A stretch of 64,000 bases of DNA from positions 1-64,000 of the forward strand of contig JAURER010000003.1 of assembly GCA_030827315.1 (NCBI GenBank), written 5' to 3'. Source of the DNA: Gemmatimonadota bacterium (lineage in GTDB: Bacteria; Gemmatimonadota; Gemmatimonadetes; Longimicrobiales; Gaopeijiaceae). The notes under the pieces are model-generated. The model had not been told where the DNA came from. It made no database searches and saw only the letters and a program-made list of their open reading frames with translations. Position numbers and translations under genes: made by a program. Shown one piece after another: positions 52,817 through 62,426 of this stretch (within the stretch, counting starts at the first letter, position 1; the number at the start of each line of letters is the position of its first letter).

Positions 52817-53382
52817 GCACCGCGTCCGACCCCATCTCGGGCGATCTCGCCCGCTCCATTCGCCTGGTCATCTTCGACGTGGACGGCGTGCTGACCGACG
52901 CGGGCGTCTACATGGGCCAGGCCGCCGACGGTACCGCGGTGGAGCTGAAGCGCTTCGACATCCAGGACGGCATCGGCATGAAGATGCTCATGTGGGCCGG
53001 GCTCGAGGTGGCGATCGTCTCAGGCCGGCACTCGGAGGCCACCACGATGCGGGCGCGCGAGCTGGGGATCGAGGAGTGCCATCAGGAGCCCGACGCGCAC
53101 AAGCTCCGGGTGGTCGAGAACCTTCTGGCCCGCAAGGGCGTGGCGTGGGCCGAGGTCGCGATGATCGGCGACGACATCCCCGACCTCGCGGTGATGCGCC
53201 GCGTGGGTCTCCGGGCCGCGGTGGGAAACGCGACCGCGCCGATCGTCGCAATCGCCAACTGGCAGGCGACGCGCCCCGGAGGGCGCGGGGCCGCACGGGA
53301 ATTCTGCGACGCACTCCTCCAGGCGCGGGGGGTGCTCGACGAGATCGTCGAACGCTACGTCGCGGAGCGGAGCCGCACGTGA
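52813..53382 (+). CDS. kdsC: KDO-8-phosphate phosphatase
   Basis: VIFDVDGVLTDAGVYMGQ, ELKRFDIQDGIGMKMLMWAGLEVAIVSGR, MIGDDIPDLAVMRRVGL. Confidence 0.93.
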   Translation: MSTASDPISGDLARSIRLVIFDVDGVLTDAGVYMGQAADGTAVELKRFDIQDGIGMKMLMWAGLEVAIVSGRHSEATTMRARELGIEECHQEPDAHKLRVVENLLARKGVAWAEVAMIGDDIPDLAVMRRVGLRAAVGNATAPIVAIANWQATRPGGRGAAREFCDALLQARGVLDEIVERYVAERSRT

Positions 53383-54347
53383 CCGACCGCGACACCCTCG
53401 TCGCCGAAGGCCGCCGGGTCCTGGCCATCGAGGCCGCGGCCGTCGCCGCGCTCGAGGCGCGGCTCGGCGAGGACTTCGCCCGCGCGTGCGAGCTGGTCGC
53501 GAGCGCGAAGGGGCGCATCGTCACGTGCGGCATCGGCAAGAGCGGGCACATCGCCAGGAAGCTCGCCGGCACACTGACGTCCACTGGTTCGCCCGCGATC
53601 TTTCTCCACCCCGTCGAGGCCCTACACGGCGACCTCGGGATCGTGGGTCGCGATGACGTCGCGATCCTGATTTCGAAGTCGGGAGCTTCGGACGAGCTGG
53701 CCGGCCTGATCGGCCACCTGGGCCGCCTCGCGGTGCCGATCGTGGCGCTCGTCGGAGCGGCACGCAGCCAGCTCGGCGATCACGCGACCGTCGTGCTGGA
53801 CTGTTCTGTGGCCGAGGAGGCATGCCCCATGGACCTCGCGCCGACCTCGTCGACGACGGCCGCGCTGGCCATGGCCGACGCCCTCGCCATCACGGTGCTG
53901 CAGCAGAAGGGCTTCCGCCCCGAGGACTTCGCCGCGCTGCATCCAGGCGGAGCGCTCGGGCGCAAGCTCACGGTGAAGGTCGCCGACGTCATGGTGTCCG
54001 ACGCCTATCCGGAGTTGCCCGAGGGGTGCTCCATGCGCGACACGATCGCGCCGCTGGCGGAGATGCGCGGCACCGTTCCGGTGGTCGATCGGGAGCGCCG
54101 GGTAGTCGGCGTGGTCACGGCGGGCGATCTTACGAGGCTCATGGAGCGCGATCCGAATTTTCTCGCATGTCCGGTCGCGGACGTCATGACCCGGTCTCCC
54201 CGGACCGCGTCGGCGAATGAACTCGGTGCCGCCGCCGCGAGTAGGATGGAGGCGCACGGGATCATGGCCCTTCCCGTGGTGGACGCCGAGGGCGTTCTGC
54301 TGGGGATGGTCCACCTGCACGACCTGATGAGAGCCGGAGCGGTCTAG
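53379..54347 (+). CDS. kdsD: D-arabinose-5-phosphate isomerase (SIS + CBS)
   Basis: GRIVTCGIGKSGHIARKLAGTLTSTGSPAIFLHPVEALHGDLGIV, CPMDLAPTSSTTAALAMADALA, FAALHPGGALGRKL. Confidence 0.94.
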   Translation: MTDRDTLVAEGRRVLAIEAAAVAALEARLGEDFARACELVASAKGRIVTCGIGKSGHIARKLAGTLTSTGSPAIFLHPVEALHGDLGIVGRDDVAILISKSGASDELAGLIGHLGRLAVPIVALVGAARSQLGDHATVVLDCSVAEEACPMDLAPTSSTTAALAMADALAITVLQQKGFRPEDFAALHPGGALGRKLTVKVADVMVSDAYPELPEGCSMRDTIAPLAEMRGTVPVVDRERRVVGVVTAGDLTRLMERDPNFLACPVADVMTRSPRTASANELGAAAASRMEAHGIMALPVVDAEGVLLGMVHLHDLMRAGAV

Positions 54348-54349
54348 AG

Positions 54350-54916
54350 ATGACGGAGAGAACGGATGCACGCCCCCGCCGGGCCGGACGAGTGGCCGCC
54401 CTGTGCCTGGCCGTCGCCCTCGGGGCCTGCGGGGGAGACGCGGGCACCCGGGTCGCCTCCTCGGCGCTGCAGTCGATGGAGGCCGACTACGTCGCATTCG
54501 GCATGCGCGCCTACGTGACCGCGTCGGGCGTGCGCGAGGCCCGCATCGAGGCTGACACCGCGTTCATCTTCGAAGAGGAGTCGAGCGCGGTGCTGCACCG
54601 GATGAGCCTGGTGTTCTACGACGAGCAGGGCAGGGAGCGGGCCACCGTGACCGGCACGGAGGGCGACTGGAACCGGCAGACCAACCGCATGGTCGCGCGC
54701 GGCGACGTCGTGCTCTTCATCCACGGCGACTCCAGCACCATCGAGAGTCCCGAGATCTTCTACGAGCCCGACATCGACCGCATCTGGAGCGACTCGACGA
54801 CGGTGCGAACCATGAAGGACGGCTCCGTGCAGACGGGAACGGCCTTCGAGTCCGACATGTCGTTCGAGAACCTCACCATCCAGAACATGCGCGGCTCGAC
54901 TCGTCGCATCTTCTAG
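54350..54916 (+). CDS. lptC: LptC-like LPS export protein, predicted lipoprotein
   Basis: Lipobox LGAC; EADYVAFGMRAYVTASGVREARIEADTAFIFEEES...MVARGDVVLFIHGDSSTIESPEIFYEPDIDRIWS; between kdsD and OstA-like gene. Confidence 0.78.
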   Translation: MTERTDARPRRAGRVAALCLAVALGACGGDAGTRVASSALQSMEADYVAFGMRAYVTASGVREARIEADTAFIFEEESSAVLHRMSLVFYDEQGRERATVTGTEGDWNRQTNRMVARGDVVLFIHGDSSTIESPEIFYEPDIDRIWSDSTTVRTMKDGSVQTGTAFESDMSFENLTIQNMRGSTRRIF

Positions 54917-54928
54917 GGGCGAAGACCC

Positions 54929-56602
54929 GTGCCCTCGGCAGGCCCCGTGGGGGCACGGCATGTCCTCCTCCTCGCGGTGGGCCTCACCGTCGGCGTTTCA
55001 AAGGGGCTCGAAGCCCAGGAAGGATGCGACCTGGTCAGCAGCCAGTTCGTGAACGTGGTGACGCTCCCGGGCGTCGGCCGCGTGACCCACATCAAGCGAC
55101 CGCACTTCGTCTGCGACGGCGGCGTGCAGATCTTCGCCGACTCGGCCGCCGCGCAGGGTGATCGCGGCATGTCCGACCTGATCGGCAGAGTCCGATACCT
55201 CGAGTCGGGACGGGAGCTGCTCGCCGACCGCGCGCGTTACTTCAGCGTCGAGGGCCGTCTGCAGGCGTCGGGCAACCTGTCGATTCGGGACGACGCGCAG
55301 AGGTCCTCCATTCGCAACGGTGACCTGGTCTACCTTCTGGCGACGGACTTCCGGACCGAAGAGGAGATGACGATCACGACGGGCCAGGACGCCGTTCGCC
55401 CGCATGCGACCCTCTCGCCCCCGAAGCCCGCACCGGACACCACCGCGGTCGCCCCACCGGCCGACACCGCCGGGGTAGCCGTGCAGGCCGACACGGCCGG
55501 AATCCCGCGAGCGGCCGACACCCTCGCCGAGGCGTCCGATACGACGCCACCAACGCCGTACACCGTTGTCAGCGACCGGATGTTCCTGCGGGCCGGGCGC
55601 TACTTCACCGCCGCGGGAGCCGTCGAGATCGTCCGCGACTCGCTCTTCGCCTTCGCCGACTCGGCCCTCTACGACCAGGAGGGGGGTGCGCTGGAACTCG
55701 AGGGTTCCGCGCGCGTCGAAGGTGAGGCATACGAGCTCGTGGGGCGCAGGATCACGATGGGGTCGCCCGACGCCGAATACAGCGAGGTCCGAGCACTCCG
55801 AGACGCGCGGCTGCTCGGGGACGGCTTCGAGCTCACCGCGGCCCTGATCCGCGCCTTCCTGCGGGACGACGCGCTGGAGCGCCTGGTCGCCACGCCCCTG
55901 AGGCCCGCCGCGGACGCCGAAGAGGAGCCCGACTCGATCGACCTCATACGCCCCGAGGCGATCGTGGAGCAGTTCGAGCTGCGCGCGGACTCGCTGGAGA
56001 TCCTGGCCCCCGGCGAGGGGATCGAACGGGTGTTCGCGGCTGGACGCGCCCGGAGCGAATCAGCGTCCCGCGACTCCCTCAACGTGGACGTCCTTCCGGA
56101 GATCGCGCGGAAGGACTGGCTGGAGGGCGACACCATCATCATCACCTTCGTCGTGCCCGACGACACGGACGCGGCGGAGGCGGAGGTGGACGAGATCACG
56201 GCCCTCGGCGATGCGCGGAGCCTGTACCGGCTCGCATCGACCGACTCGACGGCCGTCGCCGGCACGGACGCACCCGCGGTCCATTACGTGACCGGGGCCG
56301 AGATCCGCATCGAGATGGCGGCCGGTGAGGTCGCCGCCATGCGGGTCACGGGACAGACCCGCGGCCTGCACTTCGAGCCGCTGCGGCGGTCTGCGGCCCG
56401 GGACACGACCGGAGCGGATACGCTCTCCGTGCCACGCGACAGCGTCGCAGCCCCGCCCGACACGGGGTCCGCCTCCGCCGCACGTGCCGAGCCGCCCCCC
56501 CCCGCCAACCGAGCGAGCCGACGCGGCCCAACGCGGAGCGACGACCGCGCGCGCCCCCCCGAACGACCCCGTCTGGAGAAACGACCTTGGACACGCCCCT
56601 AG
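54929..56602 (+). CDS. LptA/OstA-domain protein, extended
   Basis: [83 protein letters not shown]; 557 aa; next to lptB. Confidence 0.78.
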   Translation: MPSAGPVGARHVLLLAVGLTVGVSKGLEAQEGCDLVSSQFVNVVTLPGVGRVTHIKRPHFVCDGGVQIFADSAAAQGDRGMSDLIGRVRYLESGRELLADRARYFSVEGRLQASGNLSIRDDAQRSSIRNGDLVYLLATDFRTEEEMTITTGQDAVRPHATLSPPKPAPDTTAVAPPADTAGVAVQADTAGIPRAADTLAEASDTTPPTPYTVVSDRMFLRAGRYFTAAGAVEIVRDSLFAFADSALYDQEGGALELEGSARVEGEAYELVGRRITMGSPDAEYSEVRALRDARLLGDGFELTAALIRAFLRDDALERLVATPLRPAADAEEEPDSIDLIRPEAIVEQFELRADSLEILAPGEGIERVFAAGRARSESASRDSLNVDVLPEIARKDWLEGDTIIITFVVPDDTDAAEAEVDEITALGDARSLYRLASTDSTAVAGTDAPAVHYVTGAEIRIEMAAGEVAAMRVTGQTRGLHFEPLRRSAARDTTGADTLSVPRDSVAAPPDTGSASAARAEPPPPANRASRRGPTRSDDRARPPERPRLEKRPWTRP

Positions 56603-57483
56603 AAGCGAACGAGCCCGGCGGCGACACGCCGGATACCTCCGACCCCGTGGTGGAGGCCGCCATCCAGGCAGCCGAGGAGTCCACGCCGGCCGCCACCGCG
56701 GTGGCGGTGGGCGAGCCCGCGCCGTCCGGAAGTCGCCTCCGGGCCGAGGGGCTCTCGAAGGCGTACCGCACGCGGAAGGTGGTCGACGACGTAGCGATCT
56801 CCGTGCGCCAGGGGGAGATCGTCGGACTGCTCGGCCCCAACGGGGCGGGGAAGACGACCACCTTCTACATGATCGTGGGACTCATACCGCCGGACTCGGG
56901 CACGGTGCACCTGGACGACGAGGAGCTCACGCGCACGCCGATGTACCTTCGGGCCCGCAAGGGCGTCGGATACCTGGCCCAGGAGCCTTCGATCTTCCGC
57001 AAGCTCTCGGTGGAAGACAACGTGCTCGCCATCCTCGAGACGCTGGGCCTGTCGTCGGCCGAGGAGACGTCGCGCCTCGAGGAGCTGCTGGGCGAGCTGG
57101 ACCTCCAGCGTCTGCGTACGAGCAAGGCCTATTCGCTGTCGGGCGGCGAGAGGCGGCGCCTCGAGATCACCCGGGCGCTCGTGCAGCGCCCGAAGTTCAT
57201 GCTGCTCGACGAGCCGTTCGCCGGCATTGACCCGATCGCGGTGCACGACATCCAGGAAATCGTGCGGGGTCTGAAGGACCGGGACATCGGCGTGGTGATC
57301 TCGGATCACAACGTGGAGCAGACGTTGGAGATCGTCGATCGCGCCTACATCATGTACGAGGGCCGCATCCGCGTGAGCGGCACCGTTTCGGAACTCGTCT
57401 GGAATGACGAAGTTGCGGAGATCTATCTGGGGCCGGCGCTGACGGCCCGGATGCGTCAACGATACGCCAGGCCGGCGCCGTAG
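56587..57483 (+). CDS. lptB: LPS export ABC transporter ATP-binding protein
   Basis: TTG start; [80 protein letters not shown]. Confidence 0.95.
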   Translation: MDTPLEANEPGGDTPDTSDPVVEAAIQAAEESTPAATAVAVGEPAPSGSRLRAEGLSKAYRTRKVVDDVAISVRQGEIVGLLGPNGAGKTTTFYMIVGLIPPDSGTVHLDDEELTRTPMYLRARKGVGYLAQEPSIFRKLSVEDNVLAILETLGLSSAEETSRLEELLGELDLQRLRTSKAYSLSGGERRRLEITRALVQRPKFMLLDEPFAGIDPIAVHDIQEIVRGLKDRDIGVVISDHNVEQTLEIVDRAYIMYEGRIRVSGTVSELVWNDEVAEIYLGPALTARMRQRYARPAP

Positions 57484-57540
57484 GGACACGCGCCGGGCCG
57501 TGGACGACGGGGCACAGCGGGGTCCCTCGACCGAGACCGA

Positions 57541-59049
57541 ATGAGCCAGTTCAGCACGAAGCTGTATCAGAGCACCCAGCTCCGTCCGGAGATGCGGATC
57601 AACCCGCGCCTGTATCAGGCGATGGAGTTGCTCTACATGCCCCTGATGGACCTGGAGCAGCATCTGAAGGAGCAGCTCGCGGAGAACCCGCTCCTGGAGA
57701 TGGTCGAGGCGGACGATCAAAAAGAGGTCGAGCTCAAGGAAGACACCGTCGACGAGCCCATGGGCGACGACGGGGTGGACTGGGAGGAGATCCTCCTGGA
57801 TGGCTTCGACGTGGGCGGGCGCCGTCAGCAGTTCGAGTACCGCGAGTACATCGAGCCGACACCCGTCGAGGCCCAGGGTCTGCACGACTACCTCCACGAT
57901 CAGCTCCGGCTGCTCTCCATCTCGGAGCGGGAGCTGCGCCTCGGCGAAGAGCTCATTGGAGACATCGACGACTCGGGCATGCTCGTGTGCACACCCGAAG
58001 AGTGTGTCGCGCATCTCAACGACTGGCTCGAAGAGGTGCGCCCGCCGCTGATCGCGCGGGCAAGCGAGATCGCCGACGCCGAGGAGCGCGCGGACGAGCT
58101 CGCCGAGATCGAAGCGATCTTCCAGCCGTACGAGCCGGTCGAGGCGGAGCGGATGCTCACGGTGATCCAGAACTTCGATCCGCCGGGCGTGGGTGCCCGC
58201 GACGTTCGCGAGTCGCTCCTGATTCAGCTGCGGCAGCGAGGTGAGGAAGACTCACTCGCGTATCGGATCGTCGCGGAACAGTTCGACGCGCTGATTAACC
58301 GGCACCTGACCGAGATCGCCCGCTCGTTCGGCGTCACGCCCAGGGACGTCCAGGACGCCGCGGACGCCCTGAGTCATCTCGACCCGAAGCCCGGTCTCAA
58401 GTACTCGATCGATCCCGAGCAGTACGTCATCCCCGACCTCATCGTCGAGAAGATCGACGGTGATTATATGGTCTTCGCAAACGACACGAGCCTCCCGAGG
58501 CTCCGCATCTCGCAGTCCTATCGCGAGATCGCCAAGGACAAGCGCGCCTTCACCGGCGAGAACCGGGAGTTCATCGCGGCGAAGCTCAACGCTGCGAACT
58601 GGATGATCCAGGCCATCGAGCAGCGCCGCCAGACGATGCTCAAGGTCATGAACTTCATCGTAGACCGGCAGCGCGACTTCTTCGAGCGGGGCGTCCAGTA
58701 CCTTAGGCCGCTGACCCTGCGCGAGGTCGCCGACTACATCGAGATGCACGAGTCGACGGTGTCCCGAGTTACGAACAAGAAGTTCGTTCAGACTCCGCGC
58801 GGCGTGTACTCGCTCAAGTACTTCTTCTCGAGCGGGCTCTCGACCACGAGCGGCGAGGACATCTCGGCGCGTGGAGTCCGTGACAAGATCAAGCAGATGG
58901 TCGCCGAGGAGAACGCCCGCAAACCGCTGACCGACCAGGCGATCGTCACGGCGCTCAAGGCCGAGGGCGTGCAGATCGCTCGGCGCACGGTCGCCAAGTA
59001 CCGGGACCAGCTGGGCATCCTTTCGGCCCGCATGCGGAAGCGCGTCTGA
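57541..59049 (+). CDS. rpoN: RNA polymerase sigma-54 factor
   Basis: MSQFSTKLYQSTQLRPEMRINPRLYQAMELLYMPLMDLEQHLKEQLAENPLLE; LREVADYIEMHESTVSRVTNKKFVQTPRGVYSLKYFFSSG; ARRTVAKYRDQLGI (RpoN box). Confidence 0.96.
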   Translation: MSQFSTKLYQSTQLRPEMRINPRLYQAMELLYMPLMDLEQHLKEQLAENPLLEMVEADDQKEVELKEDTVDEPMGDDGVDWEEILLDGFDVGGRRQQFEYREYIEPTPVEAQGLHDYLHDQLRLLSISERELRLGEELIGDIDDSGMLVCTPEECVAHLNDWLEEVRPPLIARASEIADAEERADELAEIEAIFQPYEPVEAERMLTVIQNFDPPGVGARDVRESLLIQLRQRGEEDSLAYRIVAEQFDALINRHLTEIARSFGVTPRDVQDAADALSHLDPKPGLKYSIDPEQYVIPDLIVEKIDGDYMVFANDTSLPRLRISQSYREIAKDKRAFTGENREFIAAKLNAANWMIQAIEQRRQTMLKVMNFIVDRQRDFFERGVQYLRPLTLREVADYIEMHESTVSRVTNKKFVQTPRGVYSLKYFFSSGLSTTSGEDISARGVRDKIKQMVAEENARKPLTDQAIVTALKAEGVQIARRTVAKYRDQLGILSARMRKRV

Positions 59050-59051
59050 GC

Positions 59052-60014
59052 ATGGGCAAGGCACACGGAGCGCTGCGCTCGGACTTCACGGTCGTGATCC
59101 CCGCCTTGGACGAGGCGCCGGTGATCCCGGACCTCGTGCGCGAGCTTCGCGCGGCCTTCGAGCGCCACGGTCTGGACGGGGAGGTGCTGCTCGTCGACGA
59201 CGGATCCACCGACGGAACGGGAGACATCGCCGAGCGCGAGGCCGCCGGCTGGGCGCGCTTCCGCGTGCTGCGCCATCGGAGGAACCTCGGCAAGACCGAG
59301 GCGATGACGACGGCCGCGGAGGCAGCCAGCGAGGATCTCCTCGTGCTCTTCGACGCCGACCTCCAGCACACGCCCGACGAAATCCCGCGCTTCCTCGCCA
59401 AACTCGACGAGGGGTGGGACATCGTGACGGGTCGAAAGGTCGGATCGTACGACAAGCGCGCCGTGTCCTCGGTCTACAACCGGCTCTCCCGACGCATCTT
59501 CGACGTGCCGGTCTCCGACCTGAACTCGATGAAGGGGTTCCGGGCGGAGCTTCTCGACGGGCTTCTGCTTCGCCACGACTGGCATCGGTTCTTCGTGGTG
59601 CTCGCGCACGCGCGCGGAGCGACCGTCACCGAGATCGACATCGAGTTGCATCCGCGGCGGGCTGGAAAGGCAAAGTTCCAGGGCTCGTTCCGGATCCTCG
59701 TGGGCCTCATCGACCTCATCTCGGTGTGGTTCCTCCTCCTCTTTTCGCGCAAACCGCTGCTGCTGTTCGGCGGGACGGGCATCGCGCTGGCGGCGGCCGG
59801 AGCGCTGGTGGCCGCCGGGACGGTCTATCTCCGGTTCGTGCACCCGATGCTTGGGTTCGAGCCGTACATCCCTCCCATGGGATACCGTCCGCTTCTTTAC
59901 CTGATCATGCTGCTCGAGACGCTCGGCTTCCTCCTCGTCGGGTTTGGCCTGGTATCCGAGCAGGTCGCGCAGCTCCGCGACGAACTCGAAGCCATTCGCA
60001 AGAAAGGGGTCTGA
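59052..60014 (+). CDS. Family 2 glycosyltransferase with C-terminal TM helices
   Basis: FTVVIPALDEAPVIPDLVRELRAAF, LLVDDGSTDGTGDIAERE, LFDADLQHTPDEIPRFLAKLDEGWDIVTGRK. Confidence 0.9.
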   Translation: MGKAHGALRSDFTVVIPALDEAPVIPDLVRELRAAFERHGLDGEVLLVDDGSTDGTGDIAEREAAGWARFRVLRHRRNLGKTEAMTTAAEAASEDLLVLFDADLQHTPDEIPRFLAKLDEGWDIVTGRKVGSYDKRAVSSVYNRLSRRIFDVPVSDLNSMKGFRAELLDGLLLRHDWHRFFVVLAHARGATVTEIDIELHPRRAGKAKFQGSFRILVGLIDLISVWFLLLFSRKPLLLFGGTGIALAAAGALVAAGTVYLRFVHPMLGFEPYIPPMGYRPLLYLIMLLETLGFLLVGFGLVSEQVAQLRDELEAIRKKGV

Positions 60015-60015
60015 C

Positions 60016-61164
60016 ATCTCCCCACATCGGATCCTGGTCGTGGTCGGGACCCGTCCCGAGGCGATCAAGATGGCCCCCGTGGTCTCCGCTTTACGGGCGC
60101 GCGAGCCGGCCGTCTCGGTGCACGTCGCGTTCACCGGACAGCACACGACGCTCGTCGACCGGGTTCTCGGTGCGTTCGACCTGCGCCCGGAATTCGACCT
60201 CGCCATCATGACGGAGGGTCAGACGCTCTACGACGTGGTCCACCGCACCCTCGACGGGCTCCGACACGTCGTGCGGACGCTCGGGCCGGAGGTGATCGTC
60301 GTGCAGGGTGACACCGCGACGGTCTTCGTGGCCGCGCTGGTCGGGTACTTCGAGGACGTCCGGGTCGCCCACGTGGAGGCGGGCCTGCGCAGCGGGCACA
60401 AGCGGGCACCGTTTCCGGAAGAGGTCCTGCGCCGCATGACCGATGTCGTCGCGGACTTGCACTTCGCGCCGACGCCGGGCGCGCGGACGATGCTCCTCGC
60501 GGAGAACGTCCGGGCGGAATCGATTCACGTGACCGGAAACACCGTGGTCGACGCCCTGCTCGACGTAGCGGCCAGGGGGGCGAGTCCGTCGCACCCCGCG
60601 CTGCGTACGCTGCTGGCCGACCCCGCGCGCCGACTCGTTCTCCTGACCGCGCACCGTCGCGAGGCGTTCGGCGAACCCCTGGAGCGCGTCTTCGGGGCTG
60701 TCCGCGCACTCGCCGACGAGATCCAGGACGTCGACGTCCTGTACCCCGTGCATCCGAACCCGGGCGTGGCGGGACCCGCGCACGAACTCCTCGGCAGCCA
60801 TCCGAGGATCCACCTGGTGGAGCCCCTCGACTACTTCGACCTCGTGGCCGCGCTCCAGGGCGCCAGCCTCGTGCTCACCGACTCCGGAGGGATCCAGGAA
60901 GAGGCCCCCACCTTCGGAACCCCGGTGCTCGTGCTCCGCGAGGTCACCGAGCGACCCGAGGGGATCGAGGCCGGTGTCGCCGAGCTGGTCGGCACCGATC
61001 CGGACCGGATCCTGGAACGAGCCCGGGCCGCACTGGGGCCGCGCGACCGTTCGACGCCCCCGCGGAACCCTTACGGCGATGGGAAGGCCGGCGAGCGGAT
61101 CGCGGACATTCTCGTCGCCACCCTCACGGGCGCCCACCGCACGACGACGGACTGGGACGGCTGA
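60016..61164 (+). CDS. wecB: UDP-N-acetylglucosamine 2-epimerase (start uncertain)
   Basis: ILVVVGTRPEAIKMAPVVSAL, VQGDTATVFVAAL, HVEAGLRSGHKRAPFPEEVLRRMTDVVADLHFAPT, TGNTVVDALL, LTDSGGIQEEAPTFGTPVLVLREVTERPEG. Confidence 0.85.
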   Translation: MSPHRILVVVGTRPEAIKMAPVVSALRAREPAVSVHVAFTGQHTTLVDRVLGAFDLRPEFDLAIMTEGQTLYDVVHRTLDGLRHVVRTLGPEVIVVQGDTATVFVAALVGYFEDVRVAHVEAGLRSGHKRAPFPEEVLRRMTDVVADLHFAPTPGARTMLLAENVRAESIHVTGNTVVDALLDVAARGASPSHPALRTLLADPARRLVLLTAHRREAFGEPLERVFGAVRALADEIQDVDVLYPVHPNPGVAGPAHELLGSHPRIHLVEPLDYFDLVAALQGASLVLTDSGGIQEEAPTFGTPVLVLREVTERPEGIEAGVAELVGTDPDRILERARAALGPRDRSTPPRNPYGDGKAGERIADILVATLTGAHRTTTDWDG

Positions 61165-61234
61165 CCGCGCATCGAGGCTGGCATGTCGGCGGAACGCAGG
61201 CAGGATCGGGGGTTTCGGCCGCCGGGTCTCACCG

Positions 61235-61263
61235 TTGATCCCCCCTGCGGCGCCCGGTAGACT
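61235..61263 (+). promoter_or_regulatory. Sigma70-like promoter for the GT4 gene
   Basis: TTGATC (61235-61240), N17, TAGACT (61258-61263). Confidence 0.45.
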
Positions 61264-61300
61264 TGTGCGCACCTCGCCCACGCCACCCCGGCGGCAGATC

Positions 61301-62419
61301 GTGAAGATCCTGATGCACTGCGTCTACTACCCGCCCGAGGTCGGGGGGCTCGAGAGCCACGTGCACTTTCTCTGCCGTGCGCTCGCGGAGCGCGGTCACA
61401 GGGTCGACGTCGTGACGTCGCGTTCCATCGACGGAGCGCCCCCGGCGGAGGTGCTCGAGGGGGTCCACGTCTGGCGGACGTGGTTCCCGGGCAAGTCGAC
61501 CGCCGGCTGGGTGGCGCACGCGGTGGGCTCGCTCCCCAGAGCGTATCGGACTTCGCAGGCCGTGGACATTCTCCACGCGCAGGCATTCCAGTCGATTCCG
61601 CCGCTCCAGGCCGTGCGGGCCCTTCGGGGCGCCCCGCTCGTGGCGACGCTTCATACCTCCCACTTCCTCCGCCTGGCCGCCAAGCCCGGATGGCGGACGC
61701 TCCTGGGCAGGCTCGTCGACGGCGTCGACACGTGCCTGGCCGCGAGCCGCGAGATCGCCGACGTAGCCGAGGCACTCGCCCCGGGACGCCGGGTCGAGGC
61801 GATCACCAACGGTGTCGAGACGTCGATCTTCCGTCGGGTCGAGCCAACCCTCGCCGCGCCGGGGGAGGGGGTGCGCCGGATCGTCGTGCCCCGGCGGCTC
61901 TTCCCGAAGAACGGCGTGGAGTACCTCGTGCGCGCCCTGCCTCGAATCGCCGAAGACGTCGACGTGGAGGCGGTGCTCGTCGGTGACGGACCGGAGCGGG
62001 CACGCCTCGAACGTCTGGCGTCGGAGCTCGGCGTCGCCGATCGGGTGCGCTTCGAGGGCGCACGGCCCCATGCGGACATGCCCGGAATCCTCTCGTCCGC
62101 CCACGTCGCGGTCTTCCCCTCGCTCATGGAGGCGACGTCGGTCGCGGCACTCGAGTGCATGGCGTGCGAGGTCCCGGTCGCGGCCTCGCGCGTGGGTGGA
62201 CTCCCTGAGATCGTCGACGAAGACGTGGGCACGCTCTTCGAGCCCGCCGACCCCGAGGACCTCGCGCGGCGCGTCTCGGTACTCCTGAGGCGAAGCGACC
62301 TCCCCGCCGTCGGTGCACGAGCGCGCCGTCGGGTGGTCGAGCAGTGGAGCAACGCACGGCTCGCGGACCGGCACGTCGAGATCTATCGGGAACTCATCGC
62401 CCGCCGCGAGGCGGCCTGA
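61301..62419 (+). CDS. GT4/GT1-type glycosyltransferase
   Basis: GTG start; HCVYYPPEVGGLESHVHFLCRALAERGHRVDVVTS, VPRRLFPKNGVEYLVRALPRI, FPSLMEATSVAALECMACEVPVAASRVGGLPEIV. Confidence 0.92.
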   Translation: MKILMHCVYYPPEVGGLESHVHFLCRALAERGHRVDVVTSRSIDGAPPAEVLEGVHVWRTWFPGKSTAGWVAHAVGSLPRAYRTSQAVDILHAQAFQSIPPLQAVRALRGAPLVATLHTSHFLRLAAKPGWRTLLGRLVDGVDTCLAASREIADVAEALAPGRRVEAITNGVETSIFRRVEPTLAAPGEGVRRIVVPRRLFPKNGVEYLVRALPRIAEDVDVEAVLVGDGPERARLERLASELGVADRVRFEGARPHADMPGILSSAHVAVFPSLMEATSVAALECMACEVPVAASRVGGLPEIVDEDVGTLFEPADPEDLARRVSVLLRRSDLPAVGARARRRVVEQWSNARLADRHVEIYRELIARREAA

Positions 62420-62426
62420 GGGAGCC

